Shown piece after piece: positions 9,973 to 18,575 of a stretch of 64,000 bases of DNA (position 1 is the stretch's first letter; each line of letters begins with the position of its first letter). Made by a program: the position numbers and the translations under genes. The notes under the pieces were generated by a model. It was not told where the DNA came from. It made no database searches and worked only from the letters and a program-made list of their open reading frames with translations. The DNA comes from Gammaproteobacteria bacterium (GTDB taxonomy: Bacteria > Pseudomonadota > Gammaproteobacteria > Burkholderiales > Nitrosomonadaceae): contig CP054179.1 in the NCBI GenBank assembly GCA_015709615.1, forward strand, positions 434,001 to 498,000, given 5' to 3'.

Positions 9973-10047
9973 GAGCAAGCCATTGCAATGGCCGGTTATT
10001 AAGCTTGCTCTCTTCAGCAGTCCAATACCGCAATCGATCGCGGTATT
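9973..10047 (-). promoter_or_regulatory. Structured leader upstream of the His-rich lipoprotein
   Basis: GAGCAAGC (9973-9980) pairs with GCTTGCTC (10003-10010), and the 14-bp perfect palindrome GCCATTGCAATGGC (9979-9992) partly overlaps its first arm, so the two pairings are mutually exclusive. A further hairpin, AATACCGC/GCGGTATT, is at 10024-10047. They lie 25-100 bp upstream of the lipoprotein start and could be operator or attenuation structures. The remainder up to the IS at 10348 shows nothing recognisable. Confidence 0.4.
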
Positions 10048-10347
10048 TCGTGTGTCATTGTGTGATCTTCGCGCTGAATAGCAGCTGAATACAAAATGCT
10101 TCCCCTATCGCGCTACATGCGGCGTCATTCCACCGGTAGAATGAACTATCTAATCAATAAAAATTCTACAGTCACGCTGACGCAACGATGGCAGCGGCGA
10201 TAGCAATTCTTCCTGCACAGTGCTTTTTTGTCCGCTGCCCCGGTTTGGAACCGGAATGATTTATAATTCCCCGGATCATTCAACCGTAAGAGACCACACG
10301 ATTGACAACTGCGCGCGACATCAATAACGCAATGAATTTTTCGGCTA

Positions 10348-11218
10348 TGTAAGAATTTCTAGCGTTGTTTACAGTATTCAGGAGAATACTGTAGATGAAC
10401 ATACACAAACGCACTCGTTTAACATTATTGGATCGTCAGGAAATCTGGCGGCTGTATCAAACCCGGCTGTGGAAGGTAGTTCAGCTGGCAGAATACTTTC
10501 ACGTCAGCCGGCCAACGATTTATGACGTACTGAAACGAGCCAGACTCCAGGAATTTACTCCGCGTAGCAGTACCAATCAGCGCTTCAAGACACTGCAGTA
10601 TGGCCTCAAACGTTTGGCTAAAGTAGAGCAAACCATCCAGGAACGTCTCAAGCGTGAAGCGAAGCGCTATAACAAATCTTATCCGGGCGAGCTCGTTCAC
10701 CTCGATACCAAGCGGCTTCCATTATTGAAAGGACAGTCTGCCAATGAACCTCGCGAGTACCTGTTTGTGGCCATCGATGATTTCTCCAGGGAATTATATG
10801 CCGATATCTTCCCCGATAAAACTCAATACAGCGCCGCTTGCTTTCTCATCGCTACTGTTGCCCAATGTCCTTATCAAATCGATTGCACTTATTCCGATAA
10901 CGGCACGGAATTTAAAGGAACTGACGATCATGCTTTTGTCAAAGCTTGCAGGCAACACGGTATCGGTCAGAAGTTTACTCGTGTCAATCGTCCTCAAACC
11001 AACGGGAAAGCTGAGCGCGTGATCCGCACGCTCATGGACATGTGGCACAACAAATTCTGTTTTAAAGACACTGCTGACCGACGTATTCAACTTGTCCGTT
11101 TCATTAACTTCTACAACACCGTCAAACCCCATAAGAGTTTGTATAACGCAACCCCTTATGAAATACTCAACGCTTATTTCAATCAACCTCTCTGTAAACA
11201 ACCCTGAGATTTCTTACA
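10348..11218 (+). mobile_element. IS481-family insertion sequence, copy 2
   Basis: An 871-bp element with the same ends and length as copy 1 but in the opposite orientation. The flanking heptamers differ (TCGGCTA left, TCTTATG right), so no target-site duplication is visible. This implies recombination with another copy or a deletion starting at one end after insertion. Confidence 0.93.
10395..11207 (+). CDS. IS481-family DDE transposase (copy 2)
   Basis: The 270-residue transposase is identical in sequence to copies 1 and 3, with helix-turn-helix, integrase core and the intact D-D-E residues described for copy 1. The ATG follows the leader hairpin at 10370-10393 by one base, and GGAG at 10381-10384 is the ribosome-binding site. 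Confidence 0.95.
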   Translation: MNIHKRTRLTLLDRQEIWRLYQTRLWKVVQLAEYFHVSRPTIYDVLKRARLQEFTPRSSTNQRFKTLQYGLKRLAKVEQTIQERLKREAKRYNKSYPGELVHLDTKRLPLLKGQSANEPREYLFVAIDDFSRELYADIFPDKTQYSAACFLIATVAQCPYQIDCTYSDNGTEFKGTDDHAFVKACRQHGIGQKFTRVNRPQTNGKAERVIRTLMDMWHNKFCFKDTADRRIQLVRFINFYNTVKPHKSLYNATPYEILNAYFNQPLCKQP

Positions 11219-11375
11219 TCTTATGCCCCATTATCGGGACAATTGCACCAGCAAAATAAGGAACATCTAATTACAGCATTGAATTATCATAGCGGTTAGC
11301 ATAACGTGCTAATAATATAGATATACTTTCAGCAAAAAATAATTCTTTTACTCACACGGACAGAAGGTGAAAATC

Positions 11376-12044
11376 ATGAAACGTATCATACAACTCGCAG
11401 CCGGATCTCTGATTACAACGCTCTTTTCCGCATCCGCATTTGCAATAAACGTCTCATGGACGGATTGGACTTCTTCACCGGATTCGTTTTCGGCATCCGG
11501 CGATCTTTTGGTTGGATCAACCACAGTCGGTGTCGGATACTCCGGAACCGGTGCACACGCCTTTGTGCAGACAGCAGGAGGAACAAATTACTGGACAGGC
11601 TCAGCCTATACCGGTGGTACCGTAGACAATGCACCGCCAGCTTCCGACATCATCGCGCTCAGTACAGGCGGTACCGTCACGATCACATTTTCACAAACCG
11701 TAGTAGATCCGTATATCGGATTGGTTAGTTGGAACGGCAACACCGTGGATTTCGGCACACCTATCGTCATCGACAGTTTCGGTCCGGGATTCTGGGGTAG
11801 CGGCACACCGGTTCTGAACAGCACGGGCACAGGATTTTTCGGATCCGGTGAAGTTCATGGCGTCATCAGACTACCAGGGTCGTTTGATTCCATCACGTTT
11901 TCGCATACCTCTGAGGGTTGGCACGGTTTCACAGTGGGTGTTGCCGGGATTGCACCGGTTCCGGAACCCGAAACTTACGCCATGTTATTGGCAGGTCTCG
12001 GACTGTTGGGTTTCGCAGCGCGCCGCAACAAAGCAAACGCATAA
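11376..12044 (+). CDS. PEP-CTERM sorting domain protein
   Basis: A secreted protein of 222 residues with a signal peptide ('MKRIIQLAAGSLITTLFSASAFA'-like, cleaved after about residue 20) and a C-terminal PEP-CTERM signal: 'VPEPETYAMLLAGLGLLG' followed by the basic tail AARRNK. The middle is Gly/Ser/Thr-rich beta sequence of unknown function. PEP-CTERM proteins are processed by an exosortase (EpsH/XrtA) and usually end up in extracellular polymer or biofilm matrix. I chose ATG 11376 over GTG 11367 because AAGGTGA lies at proper spacing before the ATG. A strong terminator follows. A TTAGCA/TGCTAA dyad at 11296-11312 lies in the promoter region. Confidence 0.9.
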   Translation: MKRIIQLAAGSLITTLFSASAFAINVSWTDWTSSPDSFSASGDLLVGSTTVGVGYSGTGAHAFVQTAGGTNYWTGSAYTGGTVDNAPPASDIIALSTGGTVTITFSQTVVDPYIGLVSWNGNTVDFGTPIVIDSFGPGFWGSGTPVLNSTGTGFFGSGEVHGVIRLPGSFDSITFSHTSEGWHGFTVGVAGIAPVPEPETYAMLLAGLGLLGFAARRNKANA

Positions 12045-12068
12045 TCGTATATTTTGCAGCAATACCGG

Positions 12069-12102
12069 CAAATCCCGCTCCAGCAGCGGGATTTGTTTTT
12101 TA
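12069..12102 (+). terminator. Rho-independent terminator after the PEP-CTERM gene
   Basis: CAAATCCCGCT and its complement AGCGGGATTTG form an 11-bp stem around a short loop, followed by a run of T residues. It ends the PEP-CTERM transcript. Confidence 0.9.
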
Positions 12103-12174
12103 ACGGGAAGAGATATCCGGAAGCATCCAAGATTTCCCCTATTTGGTATGCAACAAACCGATTCCACGGCCGCA

Positions 12175-12564
12175 CTAACCAATGCTCGGGTGCGATTGCA
12201 ATTGCGGGAAAAGCACGCGCTCCTCATAACGCACATGCGCAGCCAATAATTCACCAAAGCGTTTCAACCGCACAGCAGGCTCCAATTCACAAGGCCCACA
12301 AGCCAGCAGACGCAATTCTGCATGCTCAGCTAGGATTCGTCCGGCGGATTCGGCATCCACCGCATCCGCCGCCAAGCGCAGCAATTGTTCTTCGCGCGCA
12401 AAATGCCCACACAATACGGTTCGCCAATGTTCTTCAATGCGTTGCATCATCGCTGGAAGAGTCGCACTATCGCCGCTCTCCGCTGCTTGACGGATAGCAC
12501 GCGCTAACACCAGCGACGAATGGTGTTCACGGGACAGTGAGAGTAAAGCGCCGGTTCTAGGCAT
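12175..12564 (-). CDS. Hemerythrin-domain protein
   Basis: A 129-residue all-helical protein with a His/Glu pattern for a non-haem di-iron site: 'LSREHHSSLVLARA' (His14/15), 'IEEHWRTVLCGHFAREEQLL' (His46, His54, Glu57/58), 'LAEHAELRLL' (His about 80), 'LAAHVRYEERVLFP' (His about 109, Glu113). Hemerythrin-like proteins bind O2, NO or act in iron and stress responses. It sits between the PEP-CTERM gene and the FNT channel; a role linked to nitrogen oxides would fit the neighbour but is inference. Confidence 0.85.
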   Translation of the reverse strand: MPRTGALLSLSREHHSSLVLARAIRQAAESGDSATLPAMMQRIEEHWRTVLCGHFAREEQLLRLAADAVDAESAGRILAEHAELRLLACGPCELEPAVRLKRFGELLAAHVRYEERVLFPQLQSHPSIG

Positions 12565-12596
12565 ATAGTCACAATGAAAGAATGAGTGTGCTACGA

Positions 12597-13394
12597 TTAA
12601 CTTGCCGGTTTACCATAACTCCAATACAACATAAACCCGGTAAATATCATTCCACCAAACAAATTCCCCGCGATCACCGGCAATCCGTTCCACAGCCACC
12701 AATCCGCGATGGTAATATCCGCGCCGAGCCAGATGCCGGCGGGAATGACGAACATGTTGACGATGGCGTGTTCATAGCCCAAGCCGAAGAACGTCATGAT
12801 CGGCAACCACATTGCGGCGATTTTGCCGATGGTGCTGGTCGAAGTGAATGCCATGACGGCACCCAGGGTGACCATCCAGTTGCACAGCATCGCGCTGGTG
12901 AATGCGGCGATGGTGCCGTCGAAACCGAGTTTGGCGTATTCCAGCGTTTTGGTTTCGGCGATGGTAAGGGTGCGTTGCAATGCGGGAATCGTAGCCGGGT
13001 CGATGGAACCCATTTTAGTCGCCACGATACAATACAAATATGCATACGTGACGCTGCCGATCAGGTTGCCGGTCAACACCCAGGTCCAGTTTTTCAGCAA
13101 GCAGCTGAACGATACCCGGCCGTCTTTAACGGCGATCGGGATCAGTGCGAAATTGCCGGTGGCAAGTTCCAGCCCGAGCAGCACGATCATGACAAATCCC
13201 ACCGGAAACACCAATGCACCGGCGATCCCCCAGCCTGTTTGCGCCGCTGCCAGAATCGCCAATGTGGTGGCATAGCCGAGAAAAGCGCCGGACAAAAAGC
13301 CGCGGATCAGCAATTGCTGGGTTGGCAAGCTTGCTTTCTTGGCGCCCGCCAGCAACATATTTTCGACGACTTCTTCCGGTTTTACATACGCCAT
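12597..13394 (-). CDS. Formate/nitrite transporter (FNT) family channel
   Basis: A 265-residue, six-TM pentameric channel for formate, nitrite or similar monovalent anions. Diagnostic segments: 'GFLSGAFLGYATTLAI' (TM1), 'LELATGNFALIPIA' (family G-x-E-L-F/A-T-G-N), and 'GYEHAIVNMFVIPAG', where the central pore histidine lies. Length is normal. In ammonia oxidisers such a channel may export nitrite (inference), and the hemerythrin gene just downstream would be compatible. Formate versus nitrite cannot be decided by reading. Confidence 0.92.
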   Translation of the reverse strand: MAYVKPEEVVENMLLAGAKKASLPTQQLLIRGFLSGAFLGYATTLAILAAAQTGWGIAGALVFPVGFVMIVLLGLELATGNFALIPIAVKDGRVSFSCLLKNWTWVLTGNLIGSVTYAYLYCIVATKMGSIDPATIPALQRTLTIAETKTLEYAKLGFDGTIAAFTSAMLCNWMVTLGAVMAFTSTSTIGKIAAMWLPIMTFFGLGYEHAIVNMFVIPAGIWLGADITIADWWLWNGLPVIAGNLFGGMIFTGFMLYWSYGKPAS

Positions 13395-13467
13395 CGTTCG
13401 TGCTCTCCATGAATGAATTAAGTGGTCAGAATTTTAGCGCATCTTCAGACGCAACCGGAAAAGCGTG

Positions 13468-14658
13468 TTATTTCACGTTCGCTTCCGGCAAAAAGATTTG
13501 TAGCAGATCGTTGAGAAAGCGCCTGCCGAGTATGGTCGGCTTAATACGCAGATGATCGTGCACCAGCAAACCGCGTTGCTCGGCTTCGTCCAATTGTTGT
13601 TGCACGGCGCGGATGGGCAAACCGGTACGTTCCTGAAACAGCGCGGTGTCAAATCCGCCGGTAAGCCGCAATGCGTTCATCATAAACTCAAAACCGCGAT
13701 CCGCAGGCGTCAATTCGTGCTGTGTCTGAATCAACGATTCGCCTGTTTGCGCTTTGGCCAGGTATTCCTTCGGTTGTTTGAAACGCATTTGCCGCACAAT
13801 TTTTCCGGCGAAACTGATTTTGCTGTGTGCGCCCGCGCCGATGCCAAGATAGTCGCCAAATAACCAATAATTCAGATTATGCCGCGACTCCTTACCGGGG
13901 CGCGCAAATGCGGAAGTCTCATAATTGCGGTACTGATGATTCGCGGTAATCTGCTCAATCAACTCCTGCATCGCCGCTGCTTGCTCATCGTCGGGCAGAG
14001 GCGGCGGAAAACGATGAAACAACGTATTCGGTTCCAGCGTCAAATGATAAGCGGAAATATGCGTCACATTCATAGCGCACGCGGTTTCGATATCCTGCTG
14101 CGCATCCCGCAATGTCTGTCCTGGCAACGCATACATCAAGTCGAGATTGATGTTGTCGAAATTCTGCTGCGCAATTTCGACCGCGCGGCGCGCTTCCCGG
14201 TCGTCGTGCACTCGCCCCAATGCTTGTAGATGCTGCGGATTAAAGCTTTGAATACCGATCGACAAGCGGTTGATGCCGGCTGCGCGGAAATCGGCGAATT
14301 TCTGCGCTTCAAACGTACCGGGATTGGCTTCCAGCGCCACTTCAGCGAAATGCTCCAGCGGCAGCAGCGTGCGCACCGCCGTCAGGATCTTATCGATGGC
14401 GCGCGCACTGAACAAACTCGGCGTGCCGCCGCCGAAAAACACGCTGCTCAACCGCCGCCCCCAAACATCCTGCAAAGCCGATTCCAGGTCGCGGATCAAT
14501 GCCGCAACATAAGCATCCTCGGATACCTGACTCTCTTGTCCGCGCATTTCGTGCGAATTGAAATCACAGTAAGGGCATTTCTTCAAACACCACGGAATGT
14601 GAACATACAAACTCAGCGGCGGCAGCGCTTTGAGCTTCGGTACCGGCAAATCGTCCAT
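13468..14658 (-). CDS. hemW: HemW-like radical SAM protein (heme chaperone)
   Basis: A 396-residue radical SAM protein. 'LYVHIPWCLKKCPYCDFNSHE' near residues 15-36 carries the CxxxCxxC cluster motif. 'FFGGGTPSLF' (SAM binding), 'EANPGTFE', 'GINRLSIGIQSFNPQHLQALGRVH', 'DLMYALPGQT' and the C-terminal HemN-type domain follow in HemW order. The single PCDF rather than the extended Cys motif of HemN argues for HemW, a heme-trafficking protein, not coproporphyrinogen oxidase. Its start lies 4 bp after the permease stop, so it is probably co-transcribed with ybbA-ybbP. Confidence 0.92.
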   Translation of the reverse strand: MDDLPVPKLKALPPLSLYVHIPWCLKKCPYCDFNSHEMRGQESQVSEDAYVAALIRDLESALQDVWGRRLSSVFFGGGTPSLFSARAIDKILTAVRTLLPLEHFAEVALEANPGTFEAQKFADFRAAGINRLSIGIQSFNPQHLQALGRVHDDREARRAVEIAQQNFDNINLDLMYALPGQTLRDAQQDIETACAMNVTHISAYHLTLEPNTLFHRFPPPLPDDEQAAAMQELIEQITANHQYRNYETSAFARPGKESRHNLNYWLFGDYLGIGAGAHSKISFAGKIVRQMRFKQPKEYLAKAQTGESLIQTQHELTPADRGFEFMMNALRLTGGFDTALFQERTGLPIRAVQQQLDEAEQRGLLVHDHLRIKPTILGRRFLNDLLQIFLPEANVK

Positions 14659-14662
14659 TGCG

Positions 14663-17173
14663 CTATCCGATCTTGCGCAACGTCAATAACGGCGGACTTG
14701 ATAATGCCGAGCGCGTGCCCAGCAAGCCGGCGGCCAATATGCCGATCACACCGGTCGATACGCCCACCACCCAAATCCAGGGATCAAACGTGTAATCGAG
14801 ATGCAGCACATGTTTACCGACGACATAGCCGAGCGCGCTGGCGCCGGCCGACGCGAACAAACCGGATAATCCACCCAGAATTGCGAATTCCGCCGCCCAG
14901 GCGCGCGATAATTGCTCTCTCCGCGCGCCCAATGCACGGAAAATGGCTGCTTCGTAAATACGCTCATCCTGCGTCGCGGCCATCGCCGCGTACAGCACGG
15001 CAAAACCGGCGAGCAGCGTGAACAAAAAAACAAACTCGATCGCCTGCGAAACTTGCTGAATCATTTGCTGCACCTGACCGATGACCGTGGCCACATCGAC
15101 CACCAGAATATTCGGAAATGTTTTGACCAGCTCATGCACCCGGTGGATCTCTCCTGGCGGCACAAAAAAACTGGTGATATAGCTGGCCGGGTAATTTTCC
15201 AGTAAACCGGGCGGCACGATGACAAAGAAATTGACGCGGAAGGTATCCCAATCGACTTTCCGCACATTGGTGATTTTCGCGGAAAAATGACTGCCCGCGA
15301 TATCGTAAGTCACCACATCGCCCAATTTGACGCGAATCGTTTTGGCGATGCCTTCTTCGATCGACAATTCCGCCTCCTGAGTGCAGGGACTCCACCAGCG
15401 TCCCTGCACCACTTCGTTATCCGCTGCCAGCTCATCGCTCCAGGTCAGGTTGAATTCGCGCCGGATGTGTCGTTCCGCGTGCAAATCGTCAGCGTAATCC
15501 TCCGCCGCAACATCCTTGCCGTTGATTTTGATCAACCGGCCCCTGACCATCGGGTGCATACGCGGCTGTTCTATTTCGTTCTGTTGAAAAAAATCTTGCA
15601 GCGGCTGTATTTGATCCGCTTGAATATTGACCAAAAAATGATTCGGCGCGTCCGGCGGCAGGCTGGTATGCCAATCGTCGATCAGATCATCCTGGATCAG
15701 CGTGAGCATCAACATCGCCATCAACCCCAACCCCAGCGCTACGGCCTGCAGAATACTGGAAACCGAGCGGCGGCGGATACTGGCGAGTCCATAACGCCAC
15801 GCCCCGCCGGCTTGATGCCGCAAACTGGACAGCAAACGGATCAGCAACCAGCCCAGACAACCGAAAACGACGATAGCCGCGATAAATCCGGCGACGATGT
15901 ACAGCCCCAGTTTTAGATCCTGCGCTTTCCAGATAAACAGCAGCGATAAAGCCGCCAATCCCAGCAAGTAACCAGCGATGCTATGGGTGTTGGATAATCC
16001 GATATCCCGGCGCAGCACGCGCAACGCCGGCACGCTGCGCAAATTGAGCACCGGCGGCAACGCAAATCCCAGCAACAATACCAACCCCACCAAAAGACCT
16101 TGCACAGCGGGCAGCGCATTGGGCCAAGGCAGCTCCGTTTCGATAATGCCGCTCAACCATTGCGTCAAAACCTGTTGCGCGGCGAAACCGGCCAAACAGC
16201 CGATGCTGCTGGCGATCACACCCAAAGCAATGAAATAGTACAGATACAAATACAACAATTGGCGCTGACTGGCGCCCAGGCTGCGCATCACCGCGCAACC
16301 GTCCAAGTGGCGTTGAGTAAAGCGGCGCACCGCCAATGCAATTGCCGCCGCTGCCAAAACTACGCTGGCTAACGCCGCCAGGCTGAGGAATTTTTCCGAA
16401 CGCTCCAGTGCAGCTTTGATTTCCGGTCGCGCGTCGCGAATACCTTCCATGCGTTGCGCTTTGGTCAGTTGCGGCTTCGCCCAATCGCGAAATTGCTGCA
16501 CCGTTTCGGCTTCGCCCGCCACCAGTAATTGATAAGACACGCGGCTGCCTTCCTGGATCAGGCCGGTTTTTTCCAGATCTGCGGCATTGATGATGGCGCG
16601 CGGCCCCATGTTGATAAATCCCACCGAGTGATCCGGCTCGCGCACGACCAACTCGGTTACCGTCAACTGAGTCGTCCCGACATCAACCATGTCGCCGCTA
16701 TTCAGATCCAATCGCATCACGACTTTTTCATCGACCCAAAGGGTTCCCGGTTGCGGAATTCCTTCGGCTTCGCGAATTTCCTCCCGGGTGACCTGATTTC
16801 CCGCCGGTTGATTCGCCAAATGGATCCGCCCGCGTAACGGATAGCTTGCCGTAACGGCTTTGATCTCGGTCAGCAGATTGCTGTCGCCGTTGGAAATCAT
16901 GCTGGGGAATTTGATCAGCGATGAAACCGCCAAACCCAGGCGCTTAGCCTCATCGGCATATTGTTCCGGTAATGGCTTACTGGAAATGACCAGCAAATCG
17001 GCGCCCAGCAGTTGATTGCTCTCGCGCGCCAGCGCCAGCTCGACGCGATCGGCAAAAAAGCCGACGGTGGCAATACCGCTCACGGCGATGATCAGCGCCA
17101 GTAATAAAACGTTCAACTCGCCCGCGCGCCAATCGCGATGCAGCATACGCAGCGACAGCTTGAAATGATTCAT
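14663..17173 (-). CDS. ybbP: ABC transporter permease, YbbP/FtsX type
   Basis: An 836-residue membrane protein with the architecture of YbbP-like permeases. An N-terminal TM (about 20-40) precedes a large periplasmic MacB-like domain. FtsX-type blocks of TM helices follow at about 265-385, with a central TM group 395-500, a second periplasmic domain, and a final FtsX block about 715-830 ('IYEAAIFRALGARREQLSRAWAAEFAILGG'). It partners the ATPase encoded just upstream. The system is thought to act on envelope lipids or lipoproteins, but no substrate is firmly established. Operon ybbA-ybbP-hemW. Confidence 0.9.
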   Translation of the reverse strand: MNHFKLSLRMLHRDWRAGELNVLLLALIIAVSGIATVGFFADRVELALARESNQLLGADLLVISSKPLPEQYADEAKRLGLAVSSLIKFPSMISNGDSNLLTEIKAVTASYPLRGRIHLANQPAGNQVTREEIREAEGIPQPGTLWVDEKVVMRLDLNSGDMVDVGTTQLTVTELVVREPDHSVGFINMGPRAIINAADLEKTGLIQEGSRVSYQLLVAGEAETVQQFRDWAKPQLTKAQRMEGIRDARPEIKAALERSEKFLSLAALASVVLAAAAIALAVRRFTQRHLDGCAVMRSLGASQRQLLYLYLYYFIALGVIASSIGCLAGFAAQQVLTQWLSGIIETELPWPNALPAVQGLLVGLVLLLGFALPPVLNLRSVPALRVLRRDIGLSNTHSIAGYLLGLAALSLLFIWKAQDLKLGLYIVAGFIAAIVVFGCLGWLLIRLLSSLRHQAGGAWRYGLASIRRRSVSSILQAVALGLGLMAMLMLTLIQDDLIDDWHTSLPPDAPNHFLVNIQADQIQPLQDFFQQNEIEQPRMHPMVRGRLIKINGKDVAAEDYADDLHAERHIRREFNLTWSDELAADNEVVQGRWWSPCTQEAELSIEEGIAKTIRVKLGDVVTYDIAGSHFSAKITNVRKVDWDTFRVNFFVIVPPGLLENYPASYITSFFVPPGEIHRVHELVKTFPNILVVDVATVIGQVQQMIQQVSQAIEFVFLFTLLAGFAVLYAAMAATQDERIYEAAIFRALGARREQLSRAWAAEFAILGGLSGLFASAGASALGYVVGKHVLHLDYTFDPWIWVVGVSTGVIGILAAGLLGTRSALSSPPLLTLRKIG

Positions 17174-17233
17174 GAGGAAAGATTACCTGTCGGAAAGTAT
17201 CGAATAAAATTCATTGCGCACATTTTTACCGGA

Positions 17234-17920
17234 TTATTGCACCAGCTTGCCGTCTGCCAGGCGGATTTGACGCGAGCAACGCCGCGACAGCGCTTCGTCA
17301 TGCGTGACCAGCACCAGGGTCGTGCCATGTTCACGATTCAGCTCGAACATCAGTTCGATGATCTGAACACCGGTGGCCGAATCGAGATTGCCGGTGGGTT
17401 CATCGGCCAGCAATAATTTGGGCGCTGTCGCAAACGCACGTGCGATGGCGACCCGTTGCTGCTCACCGCCGGATAACTGTTTGGGATAATGATGCAGCCG
17501 CTTGCCCAGTCCGACGCGCTCCAGCAACCGGCGTGCGGTTGGCTCGGCATCGCCGGTTGCGGCAAGTTCCAGCGGCAGCATGACATTTTCAAGCGCGGTC
17601 AACGCCGGCAGCAGTTGGAATGACTGAAATACAAAACCGAGCACCCGGCCGCGCAAAGCCGCCCGGCTATCTTCATCCAGCGCGAAGATATCGATCCCAT
17701 CCAGATGAACTTTCCCGGCAGTCGGCAAATCCAATCCCGCCAGCAAGCCTAACAAAGTGGATTTGCCGGAGCCCGATGCGCCTATAATGGCGACGGCTTC
17801 ACCCGGATTCACCTGCAGCTCGATATTTTGCAGAATGGTCAATTGCTGTTCGCCGGTACTGACTTGTTTGCTAAGCGCTTGCGTCCAAAGAATGGGTTGA
17901 TTAACACGACTATCTGACAT
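17234..17920 (-). CDS. ybbA: ABC transporter ATP-binding protein, YbbA/LolD type
   Basis: A 228-residue cytoplasmic ATPase of the MacB/LolD class. It has Walker A 'GASGSGKST', Q-loop 'GFVFQSFQLLP', signature 'LSGGEQQRVAIARA', Walker B 'LLLADEPTG' and an H-loop 'VLVTHD'. The frame extends upstream to 17989, but that start lacks a ribosome-binding site and would give an unusual N-terminus; the ATG at 17920 has AGGAAA upstream and gives 'MSDSRVNQPIL'. This start overlaps the start codon of divergent tesA by 2 bp. The permease follows 60 bp downstream. Confidence 0.93.
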   Translation of the reverse strand: MSDSRVNQPILWTQALSKQVSTGEQQLTILQNIELQVNPGEAVAIIGASGSGKSTLLGLLAGLDLPTAGKVHLDGIDIFALDEDSRAALRGRVLGFVFQSFQLLPALTALENVMLPLELAATGDAEPTARRLLERVGLGKRLHHYPKQLSGGEQQRVAIARAFATAPKLLLADEPTGNLDSATGVQIIELMFELNREHGTTLVLVTHDEALSRRCSRQIRLADGKLVQ

Positions 17921-18557
17921 GAAAAGAAATTTCCTGATTATTCTGGTTCTGGTTTTTATTTTCGCCGTGCCCGCCGCAGCATCCGGCAAAACGGTGTTGG
18001 TTTTCGGCGACAGCTTGTCCGCTAATTATGGCATATCGGCGGAAGCCGGTTGGGTTGCGTTGCTCAAACAGCGGTTACAAACCGAATTTGCCGGTTATCA
18101 AGTGGTCAACACCAGCATCAGCGGTGAAACTACGCTTGGCGGCCGCAACCGGATCCGGCAAACACTGGAAAAGCATCGCCCCGAGATTGTTATTCTTGAA
18201 CTCGGCGCCAACGACGGCCTGCGCGGCGCAACGATTAAATCCATCTACGATAACTTGGCTACCATCATTGAAACATGCCAGCAAAACAATGCACTGGTTT
18301 TACTCGCCGGTATGCAATTACCGCCCAATTATGGCATGACGTACACGCAAAAGTTCCAGGCGATTTTTCCACAATTGGCTGAAAAATATGAAATCAAGTT
18401 AATACCTTTTTTGTTAGCCGGTTTTGGTGACAAGCACGATTTTTTTCAAGCGGACGGGATACATCCGAACGAAGCTGCACAGAAAAAAATTGTGGAAAAT
18501 GTCTGGGAAGTTTTGCATACCATGTTCACTTCCGGGAAAGTTGCCGTCAAACCATAA
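17919..18557 (+). CDS. tesA: TesA-like GDSL lysophospholipase/arylesterase
   Basis: A 212-residue periplasmic hydrolase of the SGNH family. The signal peptide covers about residues 1-22 ('KRNFLIILVLVFIFAVPAAASG'-like). Block I 'VFGDSLSANYG' carries the nucleophile Ser, block II Gly is in 'SISGETTLGG', block III is 'LGANDGLRG', and block V 'DGIHPNEAAQ' carries Asp and His. The divergent ybbA-ybbP neighbourhood is the one seen in many Proteobacteria. The start codon overlaps that of ybbA, so its promoter must lie within ybbA coding sequence. Confidence 0.93.
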   Translation: MKRNFLIILVLVFIFAVPAAASGKTVLVFGDSLSANYGISAEAGWVALLKQRLQTEFAGYQVVNTSISGETTLGGRNRIRQTLEKHRPEIVILELGANDGLRGATIKSIYDNLATIIETCQQNNALVLLAGMQLPPNYGMTYTQKFQAIFPQLAEKYEIKLIPFLLAGFGDKHDFFQADGIHPNEAAQKKIVENVWEVLHTMFTSGKVAVKP

Positions 18558-18575
18558 ATTTTCACTGCAGAATCG

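Noticed and set aside
7906..10348. Inversion of the segment between IS copies 1 and 2
   Set aside because: An inversion would have exchanged inner flanks and destroyed the duplication at copy 1, which is intact.
7036..11218. Composite transposon formed by inverted IS481 copies 1 and 2 around the POT transporter
   Set aside because: Copy 1 has its own target duplication on both sides and the outer flanks (CATTATT and TCTTATG) do not match, so the segment did not move as one unit.
13468..14658. Coproporphyrinogen III oxidase HemN
   Set aside because: The CxxxCxxC motif lacks the extra Cys of HemN and the N-terminus is that of HemW.
17921..17989. Longer YbbA with 23 extra N-terminal residues
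   Set aside because: No ribosome-binding site; this stretch is antisense to the tesA signal peptide and does not fit the family.
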